Assembly: GCF_900096965.1 (NCBI RefSeq)
Contig: NZ_FMYM01000007.1
Location: 62,001 to 126,000 of the forward strand
Length of the DNA stretch: 64,000 nt
Direction: 5' to 3'
Source: Shouchella lonarensis
Lineage (GTDB): Bacteria > Bacillota > Bacilli > Bacillales > Bacillaceae_D
The notes below the pieces were generated by a model. It had not been told where the DNA came from. It worked only from the letters and a program-made list of their open reading frames with translations, and ran no database searches. Within the stretch, counting starts at the first letter, position 1. Each line of letters opens with the position of its first letter. Positions 54,438-63,136 of the stretch are shown here, one piece after another. The position numbers and the translations under genes were made by a program.

Positions 54438-55829
54438 ATGGAGAGGACAAAAATAAGTACAAAAGTAGCAATTTGCTCGCTATGTTTATTCATTTTAATG
54501 ATGGTTGGGTGTATGTTCTTTCTGAAGGTAGCACCACACATTCCGATTTTACTCGTATTAGTCACAGCTGTAATTCTTGGTCGGTTATTCGGGTTTTCTT
54601 ATCAGGAATTAGAGGGAGGGCTCGTGCAAGGGGTATATCGCGGTCTTCAACCTATTTTTATTCTCATGCTTGTTGGCTTGATCATTGCTGTGTGGATGAT
54701 GAGTGGGACGGTGCCTACGTTGTTATTTTATGGTGTTGGTTTGCTCTCACCAGAATGGTTTGCCCCAGCGGCATTAACAATTTGTATCGTTGTGTCGACA
54801 TTTACAGGAAGTAGTTTTACAACGATTGGGACTGTAGGTGTGGCATTAATGGGCATAGCGGTTGCGCTTCATGTACCAGCACCTTTAGCAGCAGGAGCAA
54901 TTATTTGTGGTGCGTGTTTTGGAGACAAAATGTCCCCTTTGTCAGATACAACGAACTTTGCAGCCGCAGTCGCTCGTGTACCACTGTTTACACATATAAA
55001 ACATATGTTATGGACGACTGTCCCAGCACTTTTCATTACGTATGTATTTTTATTTGTTGTCGGGCGGTCTCCTAGTGGGGGAGAGCAAATGCAGCTTCAA
55101 CCAATGTTGGATGCATTAACAGGGCACTTTCATATTACTTGGCTCACACTTTTGTCCCCGATCATTGTTGTCATTTTAGCAGCTCGGAAATACCCGGTGC
55201 TTCCAGTATTAATGACAGGCATTGCGACAGGCATTGTGACAGCCATTGTACTGCAACATGTCCCATCTGTTGCCGCTGTCTTCCATGTGTTGCAAGATGG
55301 TTTTAAATTAGATACAGGTGAAGAAATGGTCAATAACATTATTCAAGCTGGAGGCTTGCAATCAATGATGTGGTCCATTTCCCTAATTGTGCTCGCCCTT
55401 GCACTAGGTGGTGTGCTGCAAACAATCGGTTTTATTGAAGCGTTATTTTCTCCGGTTCGTTCCTTACTTGTAAGACGTGGTCATTTAATTGCGGCAACAG
55501 CGATGTCATCGATCAGTGTCAATGTGGTGACTGGTGAGCAATATTTATCAGTGTTGTTACCTGGAGAAACGTTTCGGACATCGTACAAAGCGATTGGCTT
55601 GGCACGGCAAAATTTGTCCCGTACGTTAGAAGATGCCGGGACATTAATCAATCCATTAATCCCGTGGGGGGTAAGTGGCGCTTTCTTCGCTCATACGTTA
55701 CAAGTACCAGTAAGTGCTTATGCACCGTTCGCATTATTCTTGCTGTTGTCCCCGCTGTTTACAATTGTATTTGGTTATCTTGGAATTGGTATTGCGCGAG
55801 TGGATAAAAGCGGGGGAGGAGCGGCATAG
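54438..55829 (+). CDS. nhaC: Na+/H+ antiporter NhaC
   Basis: 463 residues with about 11 membrane helices. Conserved NhaC blocks are TGSSFTTIGTVGVALMG, CGACFGDKMSPLSDTTNFAA and the late EDAGTLINPLIPWGVSGAF. It exchanges sodium for protons, important for pH homeostasis in alkaliphiles. GTGAAAGGGTG precedes ATG 54438. Confidence 0.93.
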   Translation: MERTKISTKVAICSLCLFILMMVGCMFFLKVAPHIPILLVLVTAVILGRLFGFSYQELEGGLVQGVYRGLQPIFILMLVGLIIAVWMMSGTVPTLLFYGVGLLSPEWFAPAALTICIVVSTFTGSSFTTIGTVGVALMGIAVALHVPAPLAAGAIICGACFGDKMSPLSDTTNFAAAVARVPLFTHIKHMLWTTVPALFITYVFLFVVGRSPSGGEQMQLQPMLDALTGHFHITWLTLLSPIIVVILAARKYPVLPVLMTGIATGIVTAIVLQHVPSVAAVFHVLQDGFKLDTGEEMVNNIIQAGGLQSMMWSISLIVLALALGGVLQTIGFIEALFSPVRSLLVRRGHLIAATAMSSISVNVVTGEQYLSVLLPGETFRTSYKAIGLARQNLSRTLEDAGTLINPLIPWGVSGAFFAHTLQVPVSAYAPFALFLLLSPLFTIVFGYLGIGIARVDKSGGGAA

Positions 55830-55850
55830 TAAGACTGGAGGTGACGTCAC

Positions 55851-56057
55851 ATGCGTCAAATAATGTGTATGATGGGTATCGGTTTAGCCTGTGGTCTTGC
55901 TTATCGTTACCGTTACCGGTTACTAAACATGTTTTTTCGGCAGTCTTTTCTCCGGAAGCTCGCTATTGCTTCATTATTACGAATCCCTTTTATTCGTAAA
56001 CGATTGATGGGTTCATTGTTTACCTATCCGAGTGCTCCGAATGCTCCGGAAGCCTAG
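55851..56057 (+). CDS. Small basic protein, YqgO-like
   Basis: 68 residues, basic, with one hydrophobic N-terminal helix (about 3-16) followed by Arg-rich amphipathic segments (YRYRYRLLNMFFRQSFLRKL, then IPFIRKRLMGS). It resembles the YqgO type of small Bacillus protein in composition and neighbourhood, tentatively. The function is unknown. GGAGGTGA lies eight bases before ATG 55851. Confidence 0.7.
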   Translation: MRQIMCMMGIGLACGLAYRYRYRLLNMFFRQSFLRKLAIASLLRIPFIRKRLMGSLFTYPSAPNAPEA

Positions 56058-56090
56058 AAAAAGCGCACCTTTTAAAAGGTACGCTTTTTC
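56057..56090. terminator. Bidirectional terminator between the YqgO-like gene and yueI
   Basis: GAAAAAGCG and CGCTTTTTC arms with an inner ACCTTTTAAAAGGT palindrome; suits convergent genes. Confidence 0.88.
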
Positions 56091-56498
56091 TTAACTTTTC
56101 TTGTCATGGGCAACAATATCTTGCTCGTGAAGGGAATCGACAATATACGGATGGTTGACATGCACAGGTGAGTAGTTGCTAGCTAGTACAAGACCGAATG
56201 GTGTCGGGTCATTTGGATTCACAATTGTATACGGAACACGATTGGCCGCTGCTAATTTAATATACCGTGTGTAAAAGCGATAAGACGTCTCACCATTAAT
56301 GTATAGGTGCACGTTATTTTTTTGTTTCATCAATCGCTCTACTTCAGGATAAACGTGTGTAGATTGCACTTGGCTTGTCGTTAGTGCTAAATAAACCCGT
56401 TCTAGTATCGTCGTTAAAAATAAACGCCGCTCACTAGGTTTTGTTTCAAGGCAACCTGCCAATGCTTGTTCCAAAATGTCATTTACATCTTTTGGCAT
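56091..56498 (-). CDS. yueI: YueI family protein (DUF1694)
   Basis: 135 residues. Family blocks: GCLETKPSERRLFLTTILERV, then YPEVERLMKQ, and the RFYTRYIKLAAANRVPYTIV core. The function is unknown (proposed RNA-binding fold similar to L7Ae). It ends at the shared terminator and lies 29 bases downstream of the BCCT gene, so it may be co-transcribed with it. Confidence 0.87.
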   Translation of the reverse strand: MPKDVNDILEQALAGCLETKPSERRLFLTTILERVYLALTTSQVQSTHVYPEVERLMKQKNNVHLYINGETSYRFYTRYIKLAAANRVPYTIVNPNDPTPFGLVLASNYSPVHVNHPYIVDSLHEQDIVAHDKKS

Positions 56499-56527
56499 GT
56501 GGACTGCTCCTTTATAAAAAGGGTTAA

Positions 56528-58183
56528 TTAGTCATTTTTCCTTGGAGGCGTAGATTTTTCCTTTTCCTTCTTAAATCGTTGTTGTTCTCGTTTTAGGATG
56601 TGTTGCTCTCGTCTCACACGTTCTCGTTCTGTCCTTAAGGCAAGTCGCTCTTGACGAACTCGCTCTCGATCGACAACAAGAATGGCTTTTTCGGAACGCA
56701 ACTCTTTAAAGAGTGAAACAATCATTAAAATGATAATGACGGCGAACGGAAAGGCACCAATAATGGATGCGGTTTGTAATGCAGTAAGTCCTGTTCCTGC
56801 TTTGCCACCTGTAATGAGCAATACAGCGGCAGTACCAGAAATAATGAGTCCCCAGATGAATTTAACGATACCGGGTGGATTGAGATTTCCACCAGTTGTT
56901 TGCATGCCAAGAACGACTGTAGCTGAATCAACAGATGTAATAAAGAAAGAGCAAATTAACAATACAGCGATGATCGAAATGACAAATGTTAAAGGGAACT
57001 GTTCTAGCAAAGAGAAGAGCGCCATTTCTGTGCCACTTTCTTGCATGTGAGAGTATAAGTCTCTCCCAATACTTTCAAAATAGAGGCTTGATCCTCCGAA
57101 AACGCTAAACCATAGCGTGCCAAATAAAGATGGTAGAGCGATGACACCTATAACGAACTCTCGAATGGTACGTCCACGTGAAACCCGCGCAATAAACGCA
57201 CCGACAAACGGTGCCCAAGAAATCCACCAAGCCCAGTAAAAGATGGTCCAGTCTTGCACCCACGATGATTCAGGGTTGTAAACATCCATTGTAAAACTCA
57301 TACTAAAAAAGTTTTGCGCATAACTACCGATGCCTTGTGTAAAGACGCCCATGATGTGGCTTGTTGGTCCTAAAAATAAAATGAACGTCATTAAAATGAT
57401 TGCAAGACGGACATTCAAGTTGCTTAAAATGCGTATCCCTTTGTCAATCCCTGTTGCAGCAGATAAACTAAATAAGATGGTCACAATAACAATGACGACA
57501 ACTTGGAAAATATATACGTTAAAATCTTGCAGTTGTGGAAATACATAGCGAATGCCCGCAGTAATTTGAGCTGCACCAAAACCAAGTGATGTGGCTGTGC
57601 CAAATACCGTTGCAAACACAACAAACACATCAATTAATTTCCCGATTGGACCGGTGACGCGATGACCAATTAATGGGCGAAATGTAGAACTAAATAATGC
57701 CGGCTCATCTTTGCGGTATTGAAAATAGGCAAGGGTCAAAGCAACGACAGCGTAAATGGCCCATGGATGAATGCCCCAATGAAAAATAGAATAACGCATT
57801 GCTTCAGCTGCAGCTTGTTTCGTTTCAGGCGCTGCATAAGGTGGCGAGAAAAAATGTGATAATGGTTCTGCTGCCCCCCAAAAGACAAGACCAATCCCCA
57901 TTCCTGCTGTAAACAGGAAAGCAAACCATGTTAAGTAGTTGTATTCAGGTTCTTCATCTGGTTTCCCTAATTTTATTTTACCATAAGGACTGAAGATTAA
58001 ATAGATGCCGACCCCAACATAAAATGTAGCTGATAGTAAGTAAAACCATCCGAGTTCAGAAGTAATCATTTTTTGAATCGTTTCAGTAATGTCTTTCATA
58101 TTTGTTGGCGCAATGGCACCCCATAGTATGAAGGCAATTGCAATAGAGAGAGATACGTAAAACACTGTTGTTATTTGTTTCAT
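56528..58183 (-). CDS. BCCT family betaine/choline/carnitine transporter
   Basis: Sodium-coupled osmolyte importer, 551 residues with 12 membrane helices. Signature GMGIGLVFWGAAEPLSHF (substrate glycines) and WAWWISWAPFVGAFIARVSRG, with the Trp box, are intact. A C-terminal cytoplasmic tail (about residues 493-551) is very rich in Arg/Glu and coiled-coil-like (ERVRREQHILKREQQRFKKE). In known BCCTs such tails sense ionic strength. The ribosome binding site is distant and weak. Resembles OpuD/BetL. Confidence 0.92.
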   Translation of the reverse strand: MKQITTVFYVSLSIAIAFILWGAIAPTNMKDITETIQKMITSELGWFYLLSATFYVGVGIYLIFSPYGKIKLGKPDEEPEYNYLTWFAFLFTAGMGIGLVFWGAAEPLSHFFSPPYAAPETKQAAAEAMRYSIFHWGIHPWAIYAVVALTLAYFQYRKDEPALFSSTFRPLIGHRVTGPIGKLIDVFVVFATVFGTATSLGFGAAQITAGIRYVFPQLQDFNVYIFQVVVIVIVTILFSLSAATGIDKGIRILSNLNVRLAIILMTFILFLGPTSHIMGVFTQGIGSYAQNFFSMSFTMDVYNPESSWVQDWTIFYWAWWISWAPFVGAFIARVSRGRTIREFVIGVIALPSLFGTLWFSVFGGSSLYFESIGRDLYSHMQESGTEMALFSLLEQFPLTFVISIIAVLLICSFFITSVDSATVVLGMQTTGGNLNPPGIVKFIWGLIISGTAAVLLITGGKAGTGLTALQTASIIGAFPFAVIIILMIVSLFKELRSEKAILVVDRERVRQERLALRTERERVRREQHILKREQQRFKKEKEKSTPPRKND

Positions 58184-58430
58184 ATTTAGTTCTCAGACCC
58201 TTCTTTTTTCTTGTAAAATAAAATCGTAACATAGGTAAAGTATCTTTCCAAGTGATGGATATGGTTGTAAAATGGTAAAAAAAGCTGTTCTCTGTTGGAA
58301 ATGAAGGGATAAACGTTTGATTTCGCTTAGTATGAAGTTTTTTGGGAAAATGTATACGAATATGGAGATAACCGTACAAAAGGCAATGCGATTTATTAAG
58401 TTAAAACAAAAGTGAATGGGAGAGATGATG

Positions 58431-59207
58431 ATGAAAAAAGGGTGGGTATTGATCGCATGTGTCGTTGCCTTATTGGCTGCATGTAGGAACGACAATGAGC
58501 CATCAAAAAGGGATGTATCCGTTCCTCGTGAACAGACGGAAGTGACGAGTAAAGTGGAAGTGAAATATGAAATTGATCCAAAAACATATTTAGTGCAGCC
58601 ACTCCCTGAAATAAATACAAACAAGAAATTGGTGTTATTAACCATTGATGATGCACCAGAACACTATAGTGTGGAAATGGCGCGGACGTTAAAAGAAGTG
58701 GATGCACCAGCAATTTTTTTCGTGAATGGTCATTTTTTAGAGGATGATCGTGGCAAGGACAAGCTTAAGGAAATATATGAGCTTGGGTTTGCGATTGGGA
58801 ATCATACGATGACTCATGCGCGTCTAAGTGAGCTATCAACTACAGCACAAACAGAAGAAATCGTCGCTTTAAATGATTTAGTGGCGTCTATTATTGGAGA
58901 ACGCCCGCGCTTTTTTCGCGCACCATTTGGTGTGAACACAGATCATGTTCGGGAACTAGCAAAGCGGGAAGGGATGACATTAATGAACTGGACGTATGGT
59001 TACGACTGGGAGCCGAATTATCAAACAGGGGCATCGATAGCGGAGGTGATGGTGAATAGTGAATATTTACAACCAGGAGCGAATTTGTTAATGCATGACC
59101 GAAAATGGTCTGCAGAAGGATTAGCAGACATTGTCATTGGACTTCGTGATCAAGGGTACGAATTTGTTGATCCACTAGAAATTCAAACAGTAGACGTAGC
59201 CAATTAG
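58431..59207 (+). CDS. Lipoprotein polysaccharide deacetylase (NodB domain)
   Basis: 258 residues. The lipoprotein signal ends ALLAACR (Cys about residue 18). The NodB domain shows motif 1 TIDDAPE (Asp-Asp, where family members have DDG), motif 2 HTMTH with the two zinc histidines, motif 3 RFFRAPFGV, and motif 5 LLMHDRKWS. It probably deacetylates peptidoglycan or another surface glycan. GGGAGAG precedes a run of ATGs; the third (58431) has the best spacing. Confidence 0.88.
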   Translation: MKKGWVLIACVVALLAACRNDNEPSKRDVSVPREQTEVTSKVEVKYEIDPKTYLVQPLPEINTNKKLVLLTIDDAPEHYSVEMARTLKEVDAPAIFFVNGHFLEDDRGKDKLKEIYELGFAIGNHTMTHARLSELSTTAQTEEIVALNDLVASIIGERPRFFRAPFGVNTDHVRELAKREGMTLMNWTYGYDWEPNYQTGASIAEVMVNSEYLQPGANLLMHDRKWSAEGLADIVIGLRDQGYEFVDPLEIQTVDVAN

Positions 59208-59236
59208 TGTTGACCCCTTTTCACCTTCATGTCAAT

Positions 59237-59285
59237 TGTGACATACTAATTAACGCTTGACGCACACATTGAGTCATACTATAAT
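59237..59285 (+). promoter_or_regulatory. SR1 promoter with CcpN operator
   Basis: TTGACG (59257-59262) and TATAAT (59280-59285) are 17 bases apart, nearly perfect sigma-A. TGTGACATACT at 59237-59247 matches the CcpN consensus TRTGHYATAYW at all 11 positions. A second copy at 59270-59280 (TGAGTCATACT) has one mismatch and overlaps the -10. Repression by CcpN during glycolytic growth is expected. Confidence 0.85.
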
Positions 59286-59335
59286 AAAATAAAGTATGAA
59301 GGAAGCGTTTTCATATGAGGGAGGGGGATTTTAAG

Positions 59336-59470
59336 ATGGGTACAATCGTTTGTCAACATTGTGATCAACTGATGGACCATTTTGAAGGGGAAAAAGTGAG
59401 TCGTCTTTATGCAACAGGTGTTTGTGCGACGTGCCAAGTGAAGGAAGAGGAGCAAGATGCACAAAAATAA
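59336..59470 (+). CDS. sr1P: GapA-binding peptide SR1P
   Basis: 44 residues starting MGTIVCQHCDQLMDHFEGEK, matching the SR1P pattern MGTIVCQxC...FExEKVxxLYxT, with a late CATC pair. In B. subtilis SR1P binds GapA and promotes its association with RNase J1 in RNA decay. The C-terminus is longer and more acidic than the 39-residue B. subtilis form. GGAGGGGG lies before ATG 59336. Confidence 0.9.
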   Translation: MGTIVCQHCDQLMDHFEGEKVSRLYATGVCATCQVKEEEQDAQK

Positions 59471-59492
59471 TTTAAATAATACCAATTAGGGG

Positions 59493-59527
59493 GAGGGTGT
59501 GACATACTGTTGCACCCTCTTTATTTA
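59493..59527 (+). terminator. SR1 terminator
   Basis: GAGGGTG (59493-59499) pairs with CACCCTC (59513-59519), followed by TTTATTT. The loop contains another exact TGTGACATACT. Confidence 0.82.
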
Positions 59528-60999
59528 ATGGCCTCTTGTTCGCGAATGACTTTTAATGTTGCAAGTGTCGCATCTTCTGGTCCTTGGACAGGCAATCCAG
59601 CAGCAACATTCTTTTGAACGTAAGCTAAGTTTTCTGTTGTAATGAGTTCCCCAGGACTAAGAATCGGGATGCCTGGTGGGTAAACCATAATAAACTCTGC
59701 AATGATTCTGCCGGCAGATTGATCAAATGGAATCACTTCTGTTTCAGCGTAAAAAGCTTCTCGGGGAGAGAGTGCCAACGTGGGGATTTCAGGTAATTCA
59801 ACTGGAATTGTTGTCGCGATTGTTTCTGTACGACGATAGCGTGTAGCTAAGTTTTCAAGCGCGGATAGGAGCATGTGAATGCTTTCTTCGTCGTCTCCTA
59901 GTGTGATCACACATAAAATGTTGTACAGATCTGACAGTTCTACTTCAATGTTTGCATGTTTTCGCAACCATATTTCTGCCTCATAGCCCGTGATAGTCAG
60001 TCCTTTTAAGGAAATGAACAATTTTGTTGGGTCTTGTGCAAAGGTTGCACTTGACTGGCACACTTCTTCTCCGATACAATAAAGACCATTTATTTCATTG
60101 ATCGCGTTACGTGCCCAGTGGGAAAGGGCAATGGTTTGTTCAAGATACGCTTGCCCGTAGAGTGCCAAATGTTTGCGTGCAGCATCAAGAGACGCCAGCA
60201 ATAGGTAGGATGTAGACGTCGTTGTCAGCATACTCATAAGGGCGGCGGTGCGCTCAACGGAGACGAGTCCAGCGCGCACATTTAACACAGAGCTTTGCGT
60301 GAGTGAGCCACCTAACTTATGGACACTTGTTGCCGCCATGTCTGCGCCTGCGGTCATTGCACTCATCGGAAGTGCATTGTGAAAGTGAATGTGGACACCA
60401 TGCGCCTCATCAACGAGGACAGGAATTGCAGCATCATGTGCGAGGGCAACGATCGCTTTTAAATCACAGACAAATCCGAAGTAGGTCGGATTAATGAGAA
60501 GGATGGCTCTGGCGTCAGGATGTGTTGCGATCGCTTTTTCGACAGCATTTGTTGTGATTCCGTGCGCAATGCCATGATCGTTATCTAAAACAGGGTGAAT
60601 AAAAATGGGAAGTGCACCTGAAAAAATAATTGCTGACATGACTGATTTATGAACATTTCGTGGCATAATGATTTTATCACCCGGTTTACATACCGCCATG
60701 ATCATGGTCATAATGGCACCGCTTGTCCCTTGTACTGAAAAAAACGTGTGGTCCGCACCGAAAGCGTGCGCGGCAAGCTTTTGTGCGTCAGCAATCATGC
60801 CTTGCGGATGGTGAAGGTCATCAAGTGGGGCAAGGTTGATTAAGTCAAGCGCGAGCGCTTCAGCACCCATTAGTGTACGAAACTGTTCGTCCATTCCCTT
60901 TCCGCGTTTATGTCCCGGGATATGGAACGGAAGCGGTTTCTTTTTTGCATAAGTGACAAGACCTGTAAGTAAAGGGGTTTGTTCATGTATATGTGTCAA
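59521..60999 (-). CDS. speA: Arginine decarboxylase (Orn/Lys/Arg decarboxylase family)
   Basis: PLP enzyme making agmatine for polyamine synthesis. 492 residues, close to SpeA of B. subtilis. The PLP lysine lies in ATSVHKLGGSLTQSS; PLP-contact VDEAHGVHIHFH and the N-terminal FHIPGHKRGKGMD are typical. I start at TTG 60999 (MTHIHEQTPLL), with GAGGGATCC just upstream; a longer frame lacks support. It lies convergent with SR1, whose gene flanks speA in B. subtilis as well. Confidence 0.92.
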   Translation of the reverse strand: MTHIHEQTPLLTGLVTYAKKKPLPFHIPGHKRGKGMDEQFRTLMGAEALALDLINLAPLDDLHHPQGMIADAQKLAAHAFGADHTFFSVQGTSGAIMTMIMAVCKPGDKIIMPRNVHKSVMSAIIFSGALPIFIHPVLDNDHGIAHGITTNAVEKAIATHPDARAILLINPTYFGFVCDLKAIVALAHDAAIPVLVDEAHGVHIHFHNALPMSAMTAGADMAATSVHKLGGSLTQSSVLNVRAGLVSVERTAALMSMLTTTSTSYLLLASLDAARKHLALYGQAYLEQTIALSHWARNAINEINGLYCIGEEVCQSSATFAQDPTKLFISLKGLTITGYEAEIWLRKHANIEVELSDLYNILCVITLGDDEESIHMLLSALENLATRYRRTETIATTIPVELPEIPTLALSPREAFYAETEVIPFDQSAGRIIAEFIMVYPPGIPILSPGELITTENLAYVQKNVAAGLPVQGPEDATLATLKVIREQEAIK

Positions 61000-61127
61000 A
61001 GAGGATCCCTCATTTCCGTGATTAAAAAAGTCACATGAAAAGTATAGCAAGAATCCTTATGTTTGACTATCTGTTTGGAAAACATAAGGAAGAAAACGTG
61101 TAGAAAACCTGTCGAGGAGGAGCGCTG

Positions 61128-61391
61128 ATGAATATTCCACTGAATGATGAATGGACGCAAAATGAAGTGGTCATTGTTGCCGAATTTTGTGATTGTATCG
61201 CACGCGTGTTTGAACAAGGGGTAGAGGCAAGGGAGATTTTGCGCCGTTATGAGCAATTTAAAGAAGTTGTTCCTGCAAAATCTGAAGAGAAGCAGTTGTT
61301 TAAGGACATTGACAAGGAAATAGGCACGTCTTGTTATCATGTTGTGCAGGCTGCTAAGCAAGCAAAACCGCAAGAACGTATTAAGCTTTAG
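61128..61391 (+). CDS. yktA: UPF0223 family protein YktA
   Basis: 87-residue acidic helical protein with the UPF0223 opening MNIPLNDEWTQNEVV and the block YEQFKEVVPAKSEEKQLFKD. The function is unknown. GAGGAGGAGC precedes ATG 61128. Neighbours yktB and yktC match B. subtilis. Confidence 0.9.
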   Translation: MNIPLNDEWTQNEVVIVAEFCDCIARVFEQGVEAREILRRYEQFKEVVPAKSEEKQLFKDIDKEIGTSCYHVVQAAKQAKPQERIKL

Positions 61392-61407
61392 CGCACGCGC
61401 TAAAGCT
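61384..61407. terminator. Hairpin between convergent yktA and yktB
   Basis: AGCTTTAGCG and CGCTAAAGCT form a perfect 10-bp stem with a 4-base loop covering both stop codons; T-tracts are weak. Confidence 0.55.
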
Positions 61408-62020
61408 GTCTAGATAGTTGATAAATTGGACACAACGTTTGAACGGTTTCTATGATGGTTGCCATTAGCTTATGACCGTCCTTTAAAATCGGACTCTCGG
61501 CTGGTATATGACGACCGACGAGCCATTCTGCCTTTTTGATTGAATGGAAACGTTGCAAAGATGCACGTAAGTCAAGCGTAGAAAAAGGCGTCGCTTCTTT
61601 TTTCATATGGTCAAGTGAAACGACGTAATGGTCAGGAATGGTTTCTTTTAATGTTTGTTCGTGAGCAAGAAATGTATTGGCAATGGCTTGTTTGTCTGGG
61701 CATTCATAAATATAAGCAAGCCAAATGAATACATGATCGTCAAACAGCCCAACTTGAAAATGTGGATGTTTTTTATAACCACGCTTGTTTTCCGCAACAG
61801 CGAGCCATGTGTCATTTGGTGGGTTCGTTTTGCGGCGTGCATGCTTGGCAATGTGTAGAAACATTTCTTGTCCAAGCATGAGTGAGAGTTCTTGCGCAAG
61901 TGTCGCGCCAATTTCTGCAAATTTTGGTTGAATGCGCGTTTGAATGGCTTCCATTCGTTCAGCGAGTCCGTCAACGTGGAAAGCTGCAAAATCATGTGCA
62001 GTGAAAGTAGGAAGTGTCAT
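61400..62020 (-). CDS. yktB: DUF1054 protein YktB
   Basis: 206 residues. DUF1054 blocks are ARRKTNPPNDTWLAVAENKRGYKKHPHFQVGLF (conserved, roughly residues 60-95) and HYVVSLDHMKKE. The structure of YktB is known to resemble a compact alpha/beta fold, but no function is assigned. It is transcribed away from suhB across a 141-base divergent gap. Confidence 0.88.
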   Translation of the reverse strand: MTLPTFTAHDFAAFHVDGLAERMEAIQTRIQPKFAEIGATLAQELSLMLGQEMFLHIAKHARRKTNPPNDTWLAVAENKRGYKKHPHFQVGLFDDHVFIWLAYIYECPDKQAIANTFLAHEQTLKETIPDHYVVSLDHMKKEATPFSTLDLRASLQRFHSIKKAEWLVGRHIPAESPILKDGHKLMATIIETVQTLCPIYQLSRQL

Positions 62021-62161
62021 AGATTTGTCTCATCCCTTTTTTAATGTTTAGATAGTAGCATAGCGTTTTTATGATTTCCGTGCAAACGATTTGCTTACTA
62101 TGTAATAATAGTGATATACATCAAAGATGAAGACAAGTGGTTTAGATGAAAGGAGACTTGT

Positions 62162-62941
62162 ATGACAGCAACATGGGGAAACATTGAACGCCAGGCGCGC
62201 TTGTGGATGGTTGAAGCAGGTGACCGCATCAAAACGGCATTGACAGAGGAAGTAGTTATTAGCGAAAAATCAGGACCAGATGACTTAGTTACTGAAGTAG
62301 ATCAAGACATAGAGGCGTTTTTTTATGAAAAAATTAGTGAAGCATATCCGACGCATCATTTTTTTGGGGAAGAAGGGGTAGCTCAAGTATTGTCATCGCT
62401 AGAAGGCACCGTATGGATTGTCGATCCGATTGATGGAACGACAAACTTTATCCACCAAAAGCGTGGATTTGCTATTTCAGTAGCCGTATATCAAGGCGGA
62501 GAAGGGATGATCGGATTAATTTATGATGTGATGAACGAGGAATTTTTTCATGCGCTGAAAGGTGAAGGTGCCTATTTAAATGATCGTCTCCTCCCAAAGG
62601 TGGAGCAAACGTCACTTTCTAAAGCAGTTGTAGGAATTAATGCAGGGTGGCTTGTCGGTGAGCATGCAGCGGCGCTAACTGAAGTAGTGAGGACAAGCCG
62701 AGGCTCACGTTCCTATGGTTCAGCTGCGCTTGAAATGGCGTATGTAGCCACGAATCGTTTAAATGCGTATATGAGTTTAAATTTGTCGCCATGGGATTAT
62801 GCAGCTGGTGCCGTTATTTTAGCAGAAGTGGGCTGCAAAGCAACACGCTTAGATGGCACGCCATTATCTATGTTAGAAAAAGGGAGCTTGCTTGCTAGCT
62901 CGTCTAATCTACACGAGGAAATAAGGCGGCATCTGACTTAA
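62162..62941 (+). CDS. yktC: Inositol-1-monophosphatase family protein (YktC/SuhB)
   Basis: 259 residues. Lithium-sensitive phosphatase motifs: GEEG, WIVDPIDGTTNF (metal Asp and Asp), GSAALEMAYVA and the C-terminal PWDYAAGAVILAEVG. It hydrolyses inositol-1-phosphate or related sugar phosphates (NADP phosphatase activity is possible). AAAGGAG precedes ATG 62162. Confidence 0.94.
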   Translation: MTATWGNIERQARLWMVEAGDRIKTALTEEVVISEKSGPDDLVTEVDQDIEAFFYEKISEAYPTHHFFGEEGVAQVLSSLEGTVWIVDPIDGTTNFIHQKRGFAISVAVYQGGEGMIGLIYDVMNEEFFHALKGEGAYLNDRLLPKVEQTSLSKAVVGINAGWLVGEHAAALTEVVRTSRGSRSYGSAALEMAYVATNRLNAYMSLNLSPWDYAAGAVILAEVGCKATRLDGTPLSMLEKGSLLASSSNLHEEIRRHLT

Positions 62942-62950
62942 ATAAAAATG

Positions 62951-63136
62951 TTAACGTTCGTCTCGTGCTTCATTTTTTTTACGAAGTCGGAAGCCGATGG
63001 TCATGGCCAAAAAGATCCCTATACAAGCAATGAAAGCAATCCATACACTTCGTTCAGCAACTGCGACACCGATACACATGATGCCAGCAACTGTAATCAT
63101 TGCAAGTAATAAAAACAAGATATTGTCTTTTTTCAC
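62951..63136 (-). CDS. ylaF: Small membrane protein YlaF (DUF5325)
   Basis: 61 residues with two membrane helices (about 5-25 and 31-50) separated by AERSVW, and a charged tail; matches YlaF of B. subtilis, which also precedes typA (ylaG). GTG 63136 follows AAGGAGG. The function is unknown. Confidence 0.85.
   Translation of the reverse strand: MKKDNILFLLLAMITVAGIMCIGVAVAERSVWIAFIACIGIFLAMTIGFRLRKKNEARDER

Larger units (their letters stand above)
59292..59527 (+). ncRNA. sr1: SR1 dual-function regulatory RNA
   Basis: A short transcript from the promoter above to the hairpin at 59493-59527 encodes the SR1P peptide. In B. subtilis SR1 base-pairs with ahrC mRNA (arginine catabolism regulator) and also lies next to speA, as here. 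The transcript ends are inferred; pairing with ahrC cannot be tested because ahrC is outside the window. Confidence 0.8.

Noticed and set aside
54419-54814. 131-codon frame overlapping the start of nhaC
   Set aside because: It is an out-of-frame shadow of NhaC; its start codon lacks a ribosome binding site.
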